Assembly: GCA_963805605.1 (NCBI GenBank)
Contig: CAWDUX010000002.1
Coordinates: forward strand, 744,001 to 808,000
Length of the DNA stretch: 64,000 nt
Origin: Actinocatenispora sp963805605
GTDB taxonomy: Bacteria; Actinomycetota; Actinomycetes; Mycobacteriales; Micromonosporaceae
Direction: 5' to 3'
In this document: positions 48,401 to 56,895 of the stretch, one piece after another
Numbering within the stretch: position 1 is the stretch's first letter
Layout of the letters: every line of letters begins with the position of its first letter
Notes under the pieces: generated by a model
Told to the model about the DNA's origin: nothing
Seen by the model: the letters and a program-made list of their open reading frames with translations, nothing else
The model's database searches: none
Position numbers and translations under genes: made by a program

Positions 48401-49484
48401 ACAGATCACCAGCCTGTTCATCACCACGGCGCTGTTCAACGATGTGGTGAAGACCCGGCCGGACACCTTCGCCAGCCTGACGACGCTGCTGTTCGGTGGC
48501 GAGGCGGTCGACGCCCGGCGGGTACGCGAGCTGCTGGCCGCAGCGCCGCCGCGCCGGTTGCTGCATGTGTACGGGCCGACCGAGACCACCACGTTCGCCA
48601 CGTGGGAACACGTCCAGAAGGTGGCGGAGGATGCCGGCACGGTGCCGATCGGCCGGCCGTTGGCCAACACCACCGCGTACGTGCTCGACGAGCATCTGCA
48701 GCTGGTGCCGGTCGGCGTGGCCGGCGAGTTGTACCTCGGTGGGCCGGGGGTGGCCCGCGGCTACCATGACCGTCCACAGCTCACCGCCGAACGCTTCGTC
48801 CCCGACCCGTATGCCGGCCCGGGTGCCCGGATGTATCGCACCGGCGACCTTGTGGCGCGGTGCGAGGACGGGAACATCCAGTTCCGGGGCCGGGTCGACG
48901 AGCAGGTGAAGATCCGTGGCTTCCGGGTCGAGCCAGGGGAGGTCGAGACCGAACTCGAACGTCTGCCGGAGGTGGCCGAGGCGCTGGTGCTGGCGCGCCG
49001 GGACGGATCCGGTGGGGCCGCGACCCTCGTCGCCTACGTCGTCGCGAGCGCAGGTGCCAACATCTCCTGGCCCGAGCTTCGCCGCGCACTGGGCGCGCGA
49101 CTGCCGAACTACCTGGTGCCCACGGCGTGCGTGGTGCTCGACGAATTCCCGATGACGCCGAGCAGGAAGGTGGACCGGGATGCCCTGCCGCTTCCCGAAG
49201 CCACCGAGCTTGACGACGACCAGGGCTGGCAGGAGCCGACGACGCCGATGCAACGGGCCATTGCCGAGGCCTGGCAACAGGTCCTCGGGGTGCCCCGGGT
49301 CGGGCTCGATGACAACTTCTTCGACCTCGGCGGGCACTCGCTGCTAGCCACGCGGGTAGTGCTGCACCTGGACGAAACGTACGGCATCAGTCTGCCGCTG
49401 CGGGTGCTGTTCGACGCATCGACGCTTCGTCAGCTGGCAGCGGTGGCGCCCGAGTACGTCGACGATCCCCCAGGAGAACAGTGA
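39432..49484 (+). CDS. NRPS starting with a partial A domain: A(C-terminal part)-T-(C-A-T)x3
   Basis: A 3350-residue synthetase. It starts inside an A domain: residues 1-75 hold only the last strands with A9 (LPEYMLP) and A10 (TPNGKVDR, Lys66), then a carrier (LGGQSL, Ser123). Three full modules follow: C (HHIVFDA near 311), A (HTSGSTGQPKS near 785), T (Ser near 1171); C (HHIACDG near 1390), A (near 1858), T (near 2253); C (HHIAFDG near 2437), A (near 2907), T (near 3302). Start GTG 39432 has a GAGGA site upstream and an in-frame TGA at 39423, and only 114 bp separate it from the previous gene, so a missing A core cannot lie upstream. Pocket residues by eye: D-V-S-V-A-V-E-W-A (unassigned), D-A-W-Q-C-A-T-I-D (Gln-like), D-A-F-F-L-G-V-T-F (branched aliphatic, Ile/Val-like). 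The missing core is probably the protein at 59296. Confidence 0.94.
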   Translation: MAQESDPALPASRSAAPRIVAYYVAVAGAAPTSRQLRDALAATLPEYMLPSDFVELDALPTTPNGKVDRGRLPAPDSQPAASRHQSAPPATELERQLHGVWTTVLGRPEIGVTDDFLELGGQSLSAARIAAQTSRSCGTAVSTADVLTAGTIRQLAEMVAVAHSAAVVAPVTRQQRSGPQPLSSEQRGLWLLNQINGPSSEYNESVVLRLTGAVDLGHLQAAYDQVLQRHCALRTSFALHDGEPVQQVARVAIAVTSTDLSADDRARVEQRALSIVQDTASQPFDLGSSPLARAHLVTLDPGEHILVFVTHHIVFDARSVQILVRDLAEAYRAARGSTGWQRPAPAVTYCDYAVWQQQQHAPRSGPELIGHWRTVLADLPPLELPYDFVASPTVGTAGDGAEFRIGTELVTALRRRALDAGVTPFVLFLAVYALTLSRFTGQRDVPVGIPVATRPDKQTDEVIGYFVNTLIVRADLSGDPTFGRLLGRLRAVVIEAMAHQDVPFERLVQELTDGRDTIRGPLIQTMFAWDDEVLEEHWSVPDIGISRMPSPVTGARMELSLALRRRVDGGLDAVLGYATELFAPETARRVADTYLRLLAALAEDPGQRVGSVPVVTGAERLRQLALATGPALSVPPACVPDLMAEQMRRSPDRIAVDCGDTVLSYAELDLRATRLARQLLHRGVRAGDLVGICLPRCADLVVALLAVLRTGAAYLPMDPEHPQNRLLAMTSALRPRIVVGTQETRGRLPEGDHWVCLDRDATQIRSQSEDRLPGVTHPQDLAAVIHTSGSTGQPKSVALPHAAVVAVTDVRSRMYPSPDRLLLALSFSFDVFLSFVCWTLYTGGRVLIPATNDLDELAGLLERGRPSHIVAPPHYWDAILRDVAPTMLAGLRMAIVGGDVCTTGLVERMRTSAPAAQISNEYGPAEIVWATQFDASAWRGPDATAPIGTPVPGMQVHVLDADGDLVPPGTAGEMFISGPTMARGYAGDPQATAARFRPDPFASRLGSRMYATGDRARRLADGTLLFLGRNDRQVKVRGVRVDCHEIDEALLTHPDVAEAASVVATTGADRRLVTYYVLREHARADDQQLREHLAERLPSVMVPVQIVRLDALPLTTNGKVDRGDLAGRAATGTTHTPPRTAAERVIADIIAQLLSVPTVGAHDDFFALGGHSLLATRLAGRLSDHFQVPLPVRDIFLAPTVSGLAAHIGAQVRRQLEETFGASALEQPVRTADRSPSAQPTTTATTEVAPTKTGATRPPMSFAQRGLWFLDRLQPGGTAYHTPIGLRIRGHVDEIALRDALSRIVCRHEVLRTRYAQLDGHPTQLVDPPGPIDWDSVDLSERSVEEADTLAGELILRETHRPFELTARPPLRVLSLRLPAEEHRLLIMTHHIACDGGSLTVLARELADAYRSAATGVPSALAEPVLQYGDFARWQREYLDGPRAQGLLDHWRDTLAGLMELDLPTDFARPAVFDPRGDVVGFDIPAQLGARLTQFAERCGATPFMVLLTAFHVLLARYSGQQDVAVAVPVSDRTRPGFEDLIGLLVNTVVVRVAVSQDSSASQLVAAVRDSVLDALAHQELPFEHLVDALQPTRDRSRSPLCQVMFGLHQADATRFELDGVRVEELDVPVRAAKLDLSLQITQQSRTTFAGSVTYPVALFRRGSVETLAGHYVRLLEQLTAEPELPVRQLRMASDAEAAAQQGALVDPGAQLMHQLVAAQAAATPDAVALVAGGAQLTYRDLDDNANRVAWQLRERGVGVESLVAICLPRGLELVTAMLGTLKAGAAYVPLDPDHPVQRLSGILSASSARVVITTPVHRDRLANAERVCLTSTELLAGPARSAPPWSPACADNAAYVMHTSGSTGRPKGVVITHGGILNRLLWAVRALPLTADDRVLQRTNITFDAAGWEIFAPLLVGGRVVLGPPGAEADPYTIATTIAEYGVTVAQAVPSVLRLLADEPALADCHSLRVLCSAGEALPLSLCARLTADLDLALVNTYGPTECSIDVCSWQYVPGTAGSTAPIGTAMDNVRLVVADQDGNPLPHGIPGELFVGGVNLARGYLGRPEATAEAFVPDPTAAGQRLYRTGDRVRRRWDGQLEFLGRRDHQVKVNGIRVEPGEVETVLTDHPAVDAAAVVVTRTGAQTAQLVAYVCAGTGPDAPTVEQLRGFLAGRLPRPMVPAHVVFVDSMPYTVSGKLDRTALPAVEPGRPEATHPYVPPATDTERLVAALWSELLGVERVGVEDNFFDLGGHSLLTVTLVARLRASFGTGIQIADVMDEPTVRAVSTLIDAAQPAAGTGRIEPADRDAPIPLTTGQHALWLHDQANPENLDYQVPVVLRLTGPLEEAALRRAVTGIVTRHEVLRTRYSVSGRATQTIDPPGDVAWETLDWSTVASDDVADRVGSLVRRSFDLTREWPLRVYLATEAADRHILVMVFHHIAFDGWSAGVLARELHVLYSGEPAGSLPRLHIQYADYAVWQQRRTGAAEQDRTFWAEVLDGAPPTELPTDRPRRRQRHGEAAVHSAVIPAELARRVLAVGTAHGATSLMTILSAVSTVLARHCRLHDIVVGIPSGDRGDPALQHLIGNFVTALPIRVDLSGDPRFTELLARVRSRSIDAYRHQHTAQAPDGQIDTGGGMPAAPPVNVMLDVRDQAPTPFTLPELNVAPVAIPWRPAKFDLTVVAQRRTDGSFGVDFEYAADLFDRQPIERLAAHLSTLLHAVVAGPNSRLSALPMLTDTEQHRLAVEWNTTAAPYPAELSVPDAFAEQVAQRPDADAVVSAGTRVSYRELDRRANRIAHLLRANGYTAGSRVGVMLPRGIDAIASFLAVLKAGAGYVPLDPDYPDDRLRLMCADAEVRLVITDSGTDRALPPDTVRATILLDQAAEALAGMPADAPTTVSDGSDLAYVIYTSGSTGRPKGVMVEHRSILRLVRGSDYVQFGPHERIAQSSHTSFDAATFEIWGALLNGGQVCVIDTDTLLDPAALGRQLRREQITSLFITTALFNDVVKTRPDTFASLTTLLFGGEAVDARRVRELLAAAPPRRLLHVYGPTETTTFATWEHVQKVAEDAGTVPIGRPLANTTAYVLDEHLQLVPVGVAGELYLGGPGVARGYHDRPQLTAERFVPDPYAGPGARMYRTGDLVARCEDGNIQFRGRVDEQVKIRGFRVEPGEVETELERLPEVAEALVLARRDGSGGAATLVAYVVASAGANISWPELRRALGARLPNYLVPTACVVLDEFPMTPSRKVDRDALPLPEATELDDDQGWQEPTTPMQRAIAEAWQQVLGVPRVGLDDNFFDLGGHSLLATRVVLHLDETYGISLPLRVLFDASTLRQLAAVAPEYVDDPPGEQ

Positions 49485-49485
49485 C

Positions 49486-52400
49486 ATGGACCAGCCCGTA
49501 GAACGGTCGGCGGCCGATGACGTCCGCGCTCCGTTGTCGGCCGCGCAGCAACGGATGTGGTTCGCCCACCTGTTGCGTCCACACGACACCGAGTACCTGG
49601 TGCCGGTGGCACTGCGGCTACGCGGACGGTTGGACCCGACGGAGTTGGGGTGCGCGCTGGACACGCTGGTGGACCGGCACGACATCCTGCGCACCCGCTA
49701 CCTCGCCGATGACAGCGGCGAGCCGTACCAGGTGGTCGACCCGGCCGGCCCGGTCCCGCTGCGCACGGTCGACCTGCGCGAGCTGGTCGGATCCGCGCGC
49801 GACGCCGCGGTCGACGAGGTCTTCGCCGCGCAGTCCGCGCGCCCGTTCGACCTGGGACGCGATGAGATGCTGCGCGCCACTCTGCTCACCTGCGGCCCGG
49901 ACGAGAGCATCCTGCTGCTGGTGACCCACCACATCGCGGTCGACGGCTGGTCGGTGGGCATCCTGCTGTCCGAACTGGCCACCTGCTATGCCGCGCAACC
50001 GCTGGCTCCGCGCCCGGCCCGCTACGCGGACTACGCACGACTCCAGCACGACGCGGGCAGCGCCCGGCGTGCCCGCTCGGCGCTGCGGTACTGGCGTGGG
50101 CACCTCGCCGGTGCCGTACCGCTCGAGCTGCCAGCCGACCGCCCCTATGCCGCGGAATGGGATCCGACCGGTGACGGCGTCGAGTTCACCATTCCTGCCG
50201 AGGTGACCCAGCGGCTCGCCGAGGTGGCGCGGACAGCGTCGTGTACCCCGTTCATGGCGACGTTGACGGCGCTGAAACTGCTGCTGGCCCGCTACTGCGG
50301 ACAGAGCGACATCACCGTGGCGAGCCCGGTGGCCGGACGGACCCGGGCGGCGTTCGCCAACACGGTGGGGTTCTTCGTCAACACGCTACCGATGCGTACG
50401 GACCTGTCCGGTGACCCCAGCTTCCTGGAGGCGCTGGGACGGGTACGCAACACCGCCCTGGACGCCTACACCTACCAGGACTTTCCGTACGAGCAGGTGG
50501 TGGATGCGGTCGCGCCGACCCGCGACCTGTCGCACGACCCGTTGATCCAGGTGATGCTCGCCTACCAGGAGGGCGCGCCGGCCCGGATGCAGATGGGCGA
50601 GCTGACCGTCGAGCAGCTGAACGTCTCGTGGTACCGGGCCCGTTTCGACCTGCTCGTCTCGTTCGACGCGGACGACGCGGACGGGATGCGCGGCCAGATC
50701 GTCTACGCGACGACCAGGTTCGACCACTCGACGGTGCAGCAGCTGGCCACGCAGCTTGCCCGGATGATCGACCTGGCGGCCGCGCAACCGGAACAGGCGC
50801 TCAGCCGGTTGGAACTGTCCGCGCCGTCGCCGGGTGATGCGACCCCCAACCCGGCCGACGCGCCGACACTGGCCCAGCAGGTGCAGCAGCATGCCCGGAC
50901 CAGACCGGGCTCGATCGCCGTCGTCGCCGGCAGCCAACGGTTGACCTACGCCGAACTCAACGCCGGTGCCAACCGCATCGCGCACCGTCTGATCGAACTG
51001 GGTGCCGGACCGGAGTCGGTCGTCGGCGTCCACCTGGATCGCAGTGTCACGCTCGTGATGGCGCTGTTGGCTGTGCTGAAGAGCGGCGCCGGCTACCTGC
51101 CGCTGGCCCCCGACCTGCCGGCCGAACGGCTCGCGTTCCTGCTCGGCGACGCCGGCGCCAGCGTGGTGATCTCCACCTCGGCGCTCGTCACCGATCTGCC
51201 CGACACGGCGCTGCCGATCGTGCTGGCCGACGATCCGGCGCTGGTCACCAGCCCCAGCGCAGACGACCCGCCCGCACGGGCCGCCGGCGACAACCTCGCC
51301 TACATCATCTACACGTCGGGGTCCACCGGCCGACCCAAGGGCGTCATGGTCACCCATGCCAACGTGACCAACCTGATCGACGCGCTCACGCAGCGGCTCG
51401 CGATCGGCCCGACGGATGTCTGGAGCTGCACCCACTCGTACGCCTTCGATGTGTCGGTCTGTGAGCTGTGGGGTGCCCTGACCAGCGGAGGTACCGCCGT
51501 ACTGGCCAGCGCCGAGGTGGCGCGCTCGCCACACGATCTGCTGGCACTGCTGGTGCGGGAACGGGTGAGTGTCCTCAGTCAGACCCCGACGGCATTCGGC
51601 AACCTGATCCCGTTGCTCGCCGACGGCGAGCCGATGGTCGACCGGCTCGCGCTGCGTGCGGTGCTGTTCGCCGGTGAGGCGTTGGACGCGGCCGCGTTGG
51701 CGCCGGTTGTGCAACGGCTCGGTGCAGCGTGCCCTCGACTGGTCAACCTGTACGGCATTACCGAGACAACCGTGCACACCAGCTACCGGGAGATCGAGCC
51801 CGCCGACTGCGCTACGGCGCGGCGGGGAAGCCCCATCGGGGTCGCGATGCCGGGGATGAGCATGCGGTTGTTCGACGCCGGCCTGCACCCGTCGCTGCCC
51901 GGCGCGCGCGGGGAGATCTGCGTCAGCGGTGCCGGCGTGACCCGTGGCTACCTCCACCGCCCCGCCCTCACCGCCGAGCGGTTCGTGCCCGACCCGTACG
52001 CGACGCGGCCGGGCGCACGCATGTACCGCAGCGGCGACAATGCCCGCAGCCGCGGTGACGGTGAACTGGAGTACCTGGGCCGTTCGGACCGGCAGGTCAA
52101 GATCCGGGGCTACCGGGTGGAGCTCGGGGAGATCGAGGTGGCGCTGACCGCCCACCCCGATGTGCGGGAAGCGGCCGTGATGGTCACCAGCTCCGACGAG
52201 GGGCCCGACCGGATCGTCGCCTACGTACGGCGTCGGCAGGGCAGCGGCCTGCGCGCCGACGGGTTGCGTGCGCACATCGCCGCGACGCTGCCCAGCTATC
52301 TGATGCCGGCGTCGTTCACGGTCCTCGACACCTGGCCGCTGACGGCGAACGGAAAACTGGACCGCGCCGCACTGCCTGCCACCGAGCAGACTCCCGCGCA

Positions 52401-55400
52401 GGGCACGCAGTACGTGCCGCCACGCGGCACCCGGGAAAGCCTCTTCGCGCAGATCTGGGCGGACAGCCTCGGGGTGAGCCAGGTCGGCGTCTGCGACAAC
52501 TTCTTCGACGCGGGCGGGGACTCGATCCGGGCGGTACGGGTCGTCGGCGCGTTACGTCACCGCGGCATCGATGTCAGCGTCCAGGATGTCTTCCGCTGGC
52601 AGACGATCCGCGAGCTGGCCGAGCACACCGCTGAACTTCCGGAGGCCGAAGAGGTCGCCATCCTCGGCAGGGCGGAACTGCTCACCCCCGCCGACCGGAC
52701 GCTGCTGTCACCCGCGGTCGAGGACGCCTACCCGGCCACTCAGGTGCAGCTCGGCATGGTGTACGAGATGCTGCACGACCCGGATGCCCTGCCGTACCAC
52801 AACTCGACCCTGTACCGGATCCGCGACACCGACCCGGTGGACCTCGCCGCACTACGTGACGCGGCACGCTCGATGATGCGCCAGCATCCCGCCCTGCGGA
52901 GCGCCATCGACTGTTCCACCTTCAGTGAACCGCTGCAGTTGGTGTACCGCGACTGCGATGTCATGGTGGAGTTCGACGACCTGCGGCCGCTGCCCGCCGA
53001 CGAGCGGGCCGCGGCGGAACAACGGCTGCTGGGCGCAGAACGCCGGAGTGTCTTCACTCTCGAGCAGGCACCACTGTGGCGGCTGCGGGTGGTCCAGGGC
53101 GCCGACGAGTGGGGCCTCATCGTCACCGAATGCCACGCCATTCTGGATGGTTGGAGCCACAACTCCATGCTGACCGGCCTGTTGCACGCCTACCGGGATC
53201 TGCGGGCGGGGCGAACGGTCGCCGCGAAGACACTGGCGCTGCGCTGCGCCGACTTCGTCGCCCTGGAGCGTGCCTCGACGTCGTCGCCGGAGCATCGCGC
53301 CTTCTGGGCCGGCCGGATCTCCGGATCCGAGCCGCATCGCCTGCCGGCGTTCGCCGTCGATCAGACCGACCTACCGCTCTATCACGAGCTGGTCGTCGGT
53401 TTCGACGACCTGGTCGCCGAGCTGCGCGCACTGGGCCGCAGTGTGTCCGCCCCGCTCAAGAGCGTGCTGCTCGCCGCCCACCTGACCGTGCTGGGCATGA
53501 TGACCGACCAGAAGCGCTTCTTCACCGGGCTGACCTGCAACGGTCGCCCGGAGGTCCGGGACGGCGACCAGGTGCTGGGCATGTTCCTGAACGTGATACC
53601 GGTGCAGCTGCCTGCCGGCTGCAGCACCTGGTCGGAGCTCGTGTCCGCTGTCTTCACCGATGAGACCGACGCGTGGCCGTACCGTCGGTTCCCGTTGCCG
53701 GCGATGCAGCGCCAGTGGGGGCAGGGTGTCCCGCTGGTGGAGACGGCCTTCAACTATCTGGACTTCCACATCCTGGACCAGTCGATCGTCGATGTCGCCG
53801 GTTCTGCCGACGTGAGCCCGAACCAGTTCGCCCTGTCGGTCACCGCCGACCCGGCCAATGTCCTGCTGCGCGCCGACCCGGCGAGGCTTGATCGCGACTG
53901 CCTGCAGCGCATGGCGGAGCTGTACCGGACCGTGCTGGCCAGCATGGCCGGAGGCGGCGGACCCGACGCAGTCGGCATGCCGGATACCCAGCGCAGCCAG
54001 CTCCTGAGCTGGGCGTGCCCACCGGTGGGCAGCAGCGCGGCGTCGCGGCCGGGCGCTGAGAGGGTGCCGGACGCGGTGACGGTGTGGGCGCGGCGTCAGC
54101 CGGACGCGGTGGCGGTCCGCTGCCGGGGTGAGTCGGTCGACTACCGGCAGTTGGACAGCGACGCGGACCGGCTCGCATGTCGCCTGTCCGCGGCCGGCGC
54201 CGGTGCCGGCCGCGTGGTGGCGGCCTACCTGCCGCGCTCGGCGGGGCTGGTCACCACCTTCGTGGCGACGCTGCGGTCGGGTGCGGTGTACCTGCCGTTG
54301 GACCCGGCGACGCCGCCGCAGCGGTTGCGCTACATCCTCGACGACGCCCAGCCGGCCCTGGTGGTCACCGACGTGGCCGGAGCCGCACGGCTGGAGGGCG
54401 TCAGCCGACCCGTGCTCACGATCGACGGCGACGAACCGCTGGGTGACCCGGCCCAGGTACCGGCACCCGAGAACATCGGACCCGACGATCCCGCGTACCT
54501 CATCTACACCTCGGGCTCCACCGGCCGTCCGAAGGGCGTGGTCGTCGGCCACCGCGGTCTGTCGAACCTGCTGGCCTCGGTCGGCCCGGTACTGGGTCTG
54601 CAGCCGGGATCGCAGTTCCTGCATGTGGCGTCCCCGGCCTTCGACGCGGCGGTCTTCGAGGTGGGGCTCGCGCTGGCGTACGGGGCGAGCGTGTGTGTGG
54701 GCACCGAACAGGACCAGTCGCACGGCCCGACACTGGCCGACACGCTGCAGCGCGAGCAGGTGACGCACCTGGTGCTGGTGCCATCCATGTTGGCCGAAGT
54801 GCCCGTCCGCGACTTCCCCGACCTGGACACCGTGTGCGTGGCAGGCGAGGAGTTCCCGCCGGCGCTCGCCGCACGATGGGCGGAGCGGCACACGGTACTC
54901 AACTTCTACGGCCCGACCGAATGCAGTGTGGCGACGAGCTACGCCAGGATCGACCCGGCGATGCGTACCCGTCTGCCGATCGGGCGGCCGATCGGCAACG
55001 CCGAGGTGTTCGTACTGAACGAGCAGTTGGAACCGGTCCCCGTCGGGGTGCCCGGTGAGCTGTGTATCGGTGGTGCCGTGCTCGCCCAGCACTACCTGAG
55101 GCGGCCCGGGCTCACCGCGGAGCGGTTCGTCCCGCATCCGTTCAGCTCCGCGCCGGGGGCCCGGCTGTACCGCAGCGGCGACCGGGTGGCCTGGCGACCG
55201 GACGGCATGCTGGACTTTCTCGGCCGGTTGGACACGCAGGTCAAGATCCATGGCCTGCGTATCGAGCTCGGTGAGATCGAGGCCGCGCTGTGTCGCCACC
55301 CCGACGTGCGGCAGGCCGCATGCACGGTGGTCAGTACCGCCGGTCGGCCCTCGCTCGTCGGGTGGATCGTCGCCGATCAGCACGCCACCGACGACACGCT

Positions 55401-56895
55401 GCGCGAGTTTCTCCGGGCGGAGCTGCCCAGTTACATGGTCCCGTCCAGTTTCGCGCGGCTGGCGGCACTGCCGCACAACACCAGCGGGAAGGTGGACCGT
55501 GCCGCGCTACCGACCGCACGCCCGGTACTGGCCCGGGCACATCGACCGGTCCCGCCCCGCACCGCGAGGGAACGCCAGGTCGCGCAGATCTGGGCGCAGG
55601 TGCTCGGTGTCGACCAGGTCGGTATACACGACAACTTCTTCGATCTCGGCGGCGACTCGCTTCTCGCCGCCAGGATCGTGGTGTCGATGGCGGGAATCGG
55701 CGACGAACCGGTCACCTTGCGGCAGCTGTTCGCCTGCCCCACGGTGGCGCAGCTCGTCGCTGCCGGCGCTGGGACAGCCGGGGCCGCGCCGACGGTAGCC
55801 GGGGCCCAGGATGCGGAAGCCGACCTGGACGAACTGCTGCCCACGCCGCTGCCGAGCCGCAGCACCGGACCGGGTGCCGTTCTGCTCACCGGTGCCACTG
55901 GTTTCCTCGGCGCGTTCGTACTGCGGGAACTGCTGAACACCGCTACGAGCGACGTCTACTGCCTCGTCCGGGCCAGCGATGCGGCCCATGCGTGGCAACG
56001 GTTGCGAGCACAGGACGAGCGTTACGCGCTGGGCGGTGTGTTCGACAGCCCCCGGGTGCACGTGCTCGTCGGCGACCTCGACGCACCCCGGCTCGGGCTC
56101 AGTGAGCAGACCTATGCGTCGTTGGCGGCGGACCTCCGGGAGATCTACCACTGCGCCGCCATGGTCGATGCGGTGTCCTCCTACGATCGGGCGGCCGCCA
56201 CCAACATCGGCGGTACCCGCGAGCTGCTCGCACTCGCCACGTCGCGCCGGCTGAAGCCGGTCCACTTCGCCTCGACACACGGCGCCGGCTGGGCCGACGC
56301 AGCGATACCGACGGACCGGCTCTCCGGTTACATCGCAACGAAACGGCAGGCGGAGCGACTACTACAGGCAGCACGCGGCCGTGGCGTACCGGTGTCGATC
56401 CTGCGGTTGCCGCGACTGGCCGGCGACAGCCGTACCGGCTGCACCAACGAACGTGACGTGGTGTTCCGGTATCTGCGGTTGGCCCTGCAGATCGGCTCGG
56501 TACCGGAGTTCGAGCTCCAGGAACACTGGGTGGCCGTCGACGAGGCGGCGGCCGCGATGCTACGAGTGGCCCGACAGGGCACCGAGGGAGGTGATGCGAT
56601 CCTTGTCGCCGACAAGGAAGTGTCGGTGGCGCAGGCGCTGGCCCTGTCGGCAGAACTGGGTCGTCCGATCACACAATGTCGGGTCGAGGAATGGGACCGG
56701 CTGCTGTCCGACCAGCTTCCGGTGGAGCGGGAACTGGTGCGCTCGCTGTTCGGCCCGGACCTGCGCCCCGCACAACCCCCCGCTGCCGGCCGACATGACG
56801 GGTTCGTCCCGCTGACAGTTCCGGCGCCGGGGCGGTCGAGCATCCTGCGCTACCTGACCTCGCTCGCCACGACCGCACCGGCAGCAGCACGATGA
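49486..56895 (+). CDS. Terminal NRPS with reductive release: C-A-T-C-A-T-R
   Basis: A 2469-residue synthetase that adds the last two residues and releases the chain. Domains: C (HHIAVDG near 148), A (TSGSTGRPKG near 609), T (AGGDSIRA, Ser near 1012), a divergent C (ECHAILDG near 1216; the first His of HHxxxDG is Cys), A (near 1674), T (LGGDSLLA, Ser near 2057) and a thioester reductase (about 2125-2469) with GATGFLGAF NAD(P)H-binding and YIATK catalytic motifs. The reductase implies release as an aldehyde, or alcohol after a second reduction, instead of hydrolysis; there is no thioesterase. Pockets by eye: D-V-C-S-L-A-L-V-H (unassigned) and D-A-F-V-C-A-F-V-A (hydrophobic). It starts 1 bp after the previous NRPS and overlaps the next gene (ATGA). 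Confidence 0.94.
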   Translation: MDQPVERSAADDVRAPLSAAQQRMWFAHLLRPHDTEYLVPVALRLRGRLDPTELGCALDTLVDRHDILRTRYLADDSGEPYQVVDPAGPVPLRTVDLRELVGSARDAAVDEVFAAQSARPFDLGRDEMLRATLLTCGPDESILLLVTHHIAVDGWSVGILLSELATCYAAQPLAPRPARYADYARLQHDAGSARRARSALRYWRGHLAGAVPLELPADRPYAAEWDPTGDGVEFTIPAEVTQRLAEVARTASCTPFMATLTALKLLLARYCGQSDITVASPVAGRTRAAFANTVGFFVNTLPMRTDLSGDPSFLEALGRVRNTALDAYTYQDFPYEQVVDAVAPTRDLSHDPLIQVMLAYQEGAPARMQMGELTVEQLNVSWYRARFDLLVSFDADDADGMRGQIVYATTRFDHSTVQQLATQLARMIDLAAAQPEQALSRLELSAPSPGDATPNPADAPTLAQQVQQHARTRPGSIAVVAGSQRLTYAELNAGANRIAHRLIELGAGPESVVGVHLDRSVTLVMALLAVLKSGAGYLPLAPDLPAERLAFLLGDAGASVVISTSALVTDLPDTALPIVLADDPALVTSPSADDPPARAAGDNLAYIIYTSGSTGRPKGVMVTHANVTNLIDALTQRLAIGPTDVWSCTHSYAFDVSVCELWGALTSGGTAVLASAEVARSPHDLLALLVRERVSVLSQTPTAFGNLIPLLADGEPMVDRLALRAVLFAGEALDAAALAPVVQRLGAACPRLVNLYGITETTVHTSYREIEPADCATARRGSPIGVAMPGMSMRLFDAGLHPSLPGARGEICVSGAGVTRGYLHRPALTAERFVPDPYATRPGARMYRSGDNARSRGDGELEYLGRSDRQVKIRGYRVELGEIEVALTAHPDVREAAVMVTSSDEGPDRIVAYVRRRQGSGLRADGLRAHIAATLPSYLMPASFTVLDTWPLTANGKLDRAALPATEQTPAQGTQYVPPRGTRESLFAQIWADSLGVSQVGVCDNFFDAGGDSIRAVRVVGALRHRGIDVSVQDVFRWQTIRELAEHTAELPEAEEVAILGRAELLTPADRTLLSPAVEDAYPATQVQLGMVYEMLHDPDALPYHNSTLYRIRDTDPVDLAALRDAARSMMRQHPALRSAIDCSTFSEPLQLVYRDCDVMVEFDDLRPLPADERAAAEQRLLGAERRSVFTLEQAPLWRLRVVQGADEWGLIVTECHAILDGWSHNSMLTGLLHAYRDLRAGRTVAAKTLALRCADFVALERASTSSPEHRAFWAGRISGSEPHRLPAFAVDQTDLPLYHELVVGFDDLVAELRALGRSVSAPLKSVLLAAHLTVLGMMTDQKRFFTGLTCNGRPEVRDGDQVLGMFLNVIPVQLPAGCSTWSELVSAVFTDETDAWPYRRFPLPAMQRQWGQGVPLVETAFNYLDFHILDQSIVDVAGSADVSPNQFALSVTADPANVLLRADPARLDRDCLQRMAELYRTVLASMAGGGGPDAVGMPDTQRSQLLSWACPPVGSSAASRPGAERVPDAVTVWARRQPDAVAVRCRGESVDYRQLDSDADRLACRLSAAGAGAGRVVAAYLPRSAGLVTTFVATLRSGAVYLPLDPATPPQRLRYILDDAQPALVVTDVAGAARLEGVSRPVLTIDGDEPLGDPAQVPAPENIGPDDPAYLIYTSGSTGRPKGVVVGHRGLSNLLASVGPVLGLQPGSQFLHVASPAFDAAVFEVGLALAYGASVCVGTEQDQSHGPTLADTLQREQVTHLVLVPSMLAEVPVRDFPDLDTVCVAGEEFPPALAARWAERHTVLNFYGPTECSVATSYARIDPAMRTRLPIGRPIGNAEVFVLNEQLEPVPVGVPGELCIGGAVLAQHYLRRPGLTAERFVPHPFSSAPGARLYRSGDRVAWRPDGMLDFLGRLDTQVKIHGLRIELGEIEAALCRHPDVRQAACTVVSTAGRPSLVGWIVADQHATDDTLREFLRAELPSYMVPSSFARLAALPHNTSGKVDRAALPTARPVLARAHRPVPPRTARERQVAQIWAQVLGVDQVGIHDNFFDLGGDSLLAARIVVSMAGIGDEPVTLRQLFACPTVAQLVAAGAGTAGAAPTVAGAQDAEADLDELLPTPLPSRSTGPGAVLLTGATGFLGAFVLRELLNTATSDVYCLVRASDAAHAWQRLRAQDERYALGGVFDSPRVHVLVGDLDAPRLGLSEQTYASLAADLREIYHCAAMVDAVSSYDRAAATNIGGTRELLALATSRRLKPVHFASTHGAGWADAAIPTDRLSGYIATKRQAERLLQAARGRGVPVSILRLPRLAGDSRTGCTNERDVVFRYLRLALQIGSVPEFELQEHWVAVDEAAAAMLRVARQGTEGGDAILVADKEVSVAQALALSAELGRPITQCRVEEWDRLLSDQLPVERELVRSLFGPDLRPAQPPAAGRHDGFVPLTVPAPGRSSILRYLTSLATTAPAAAR

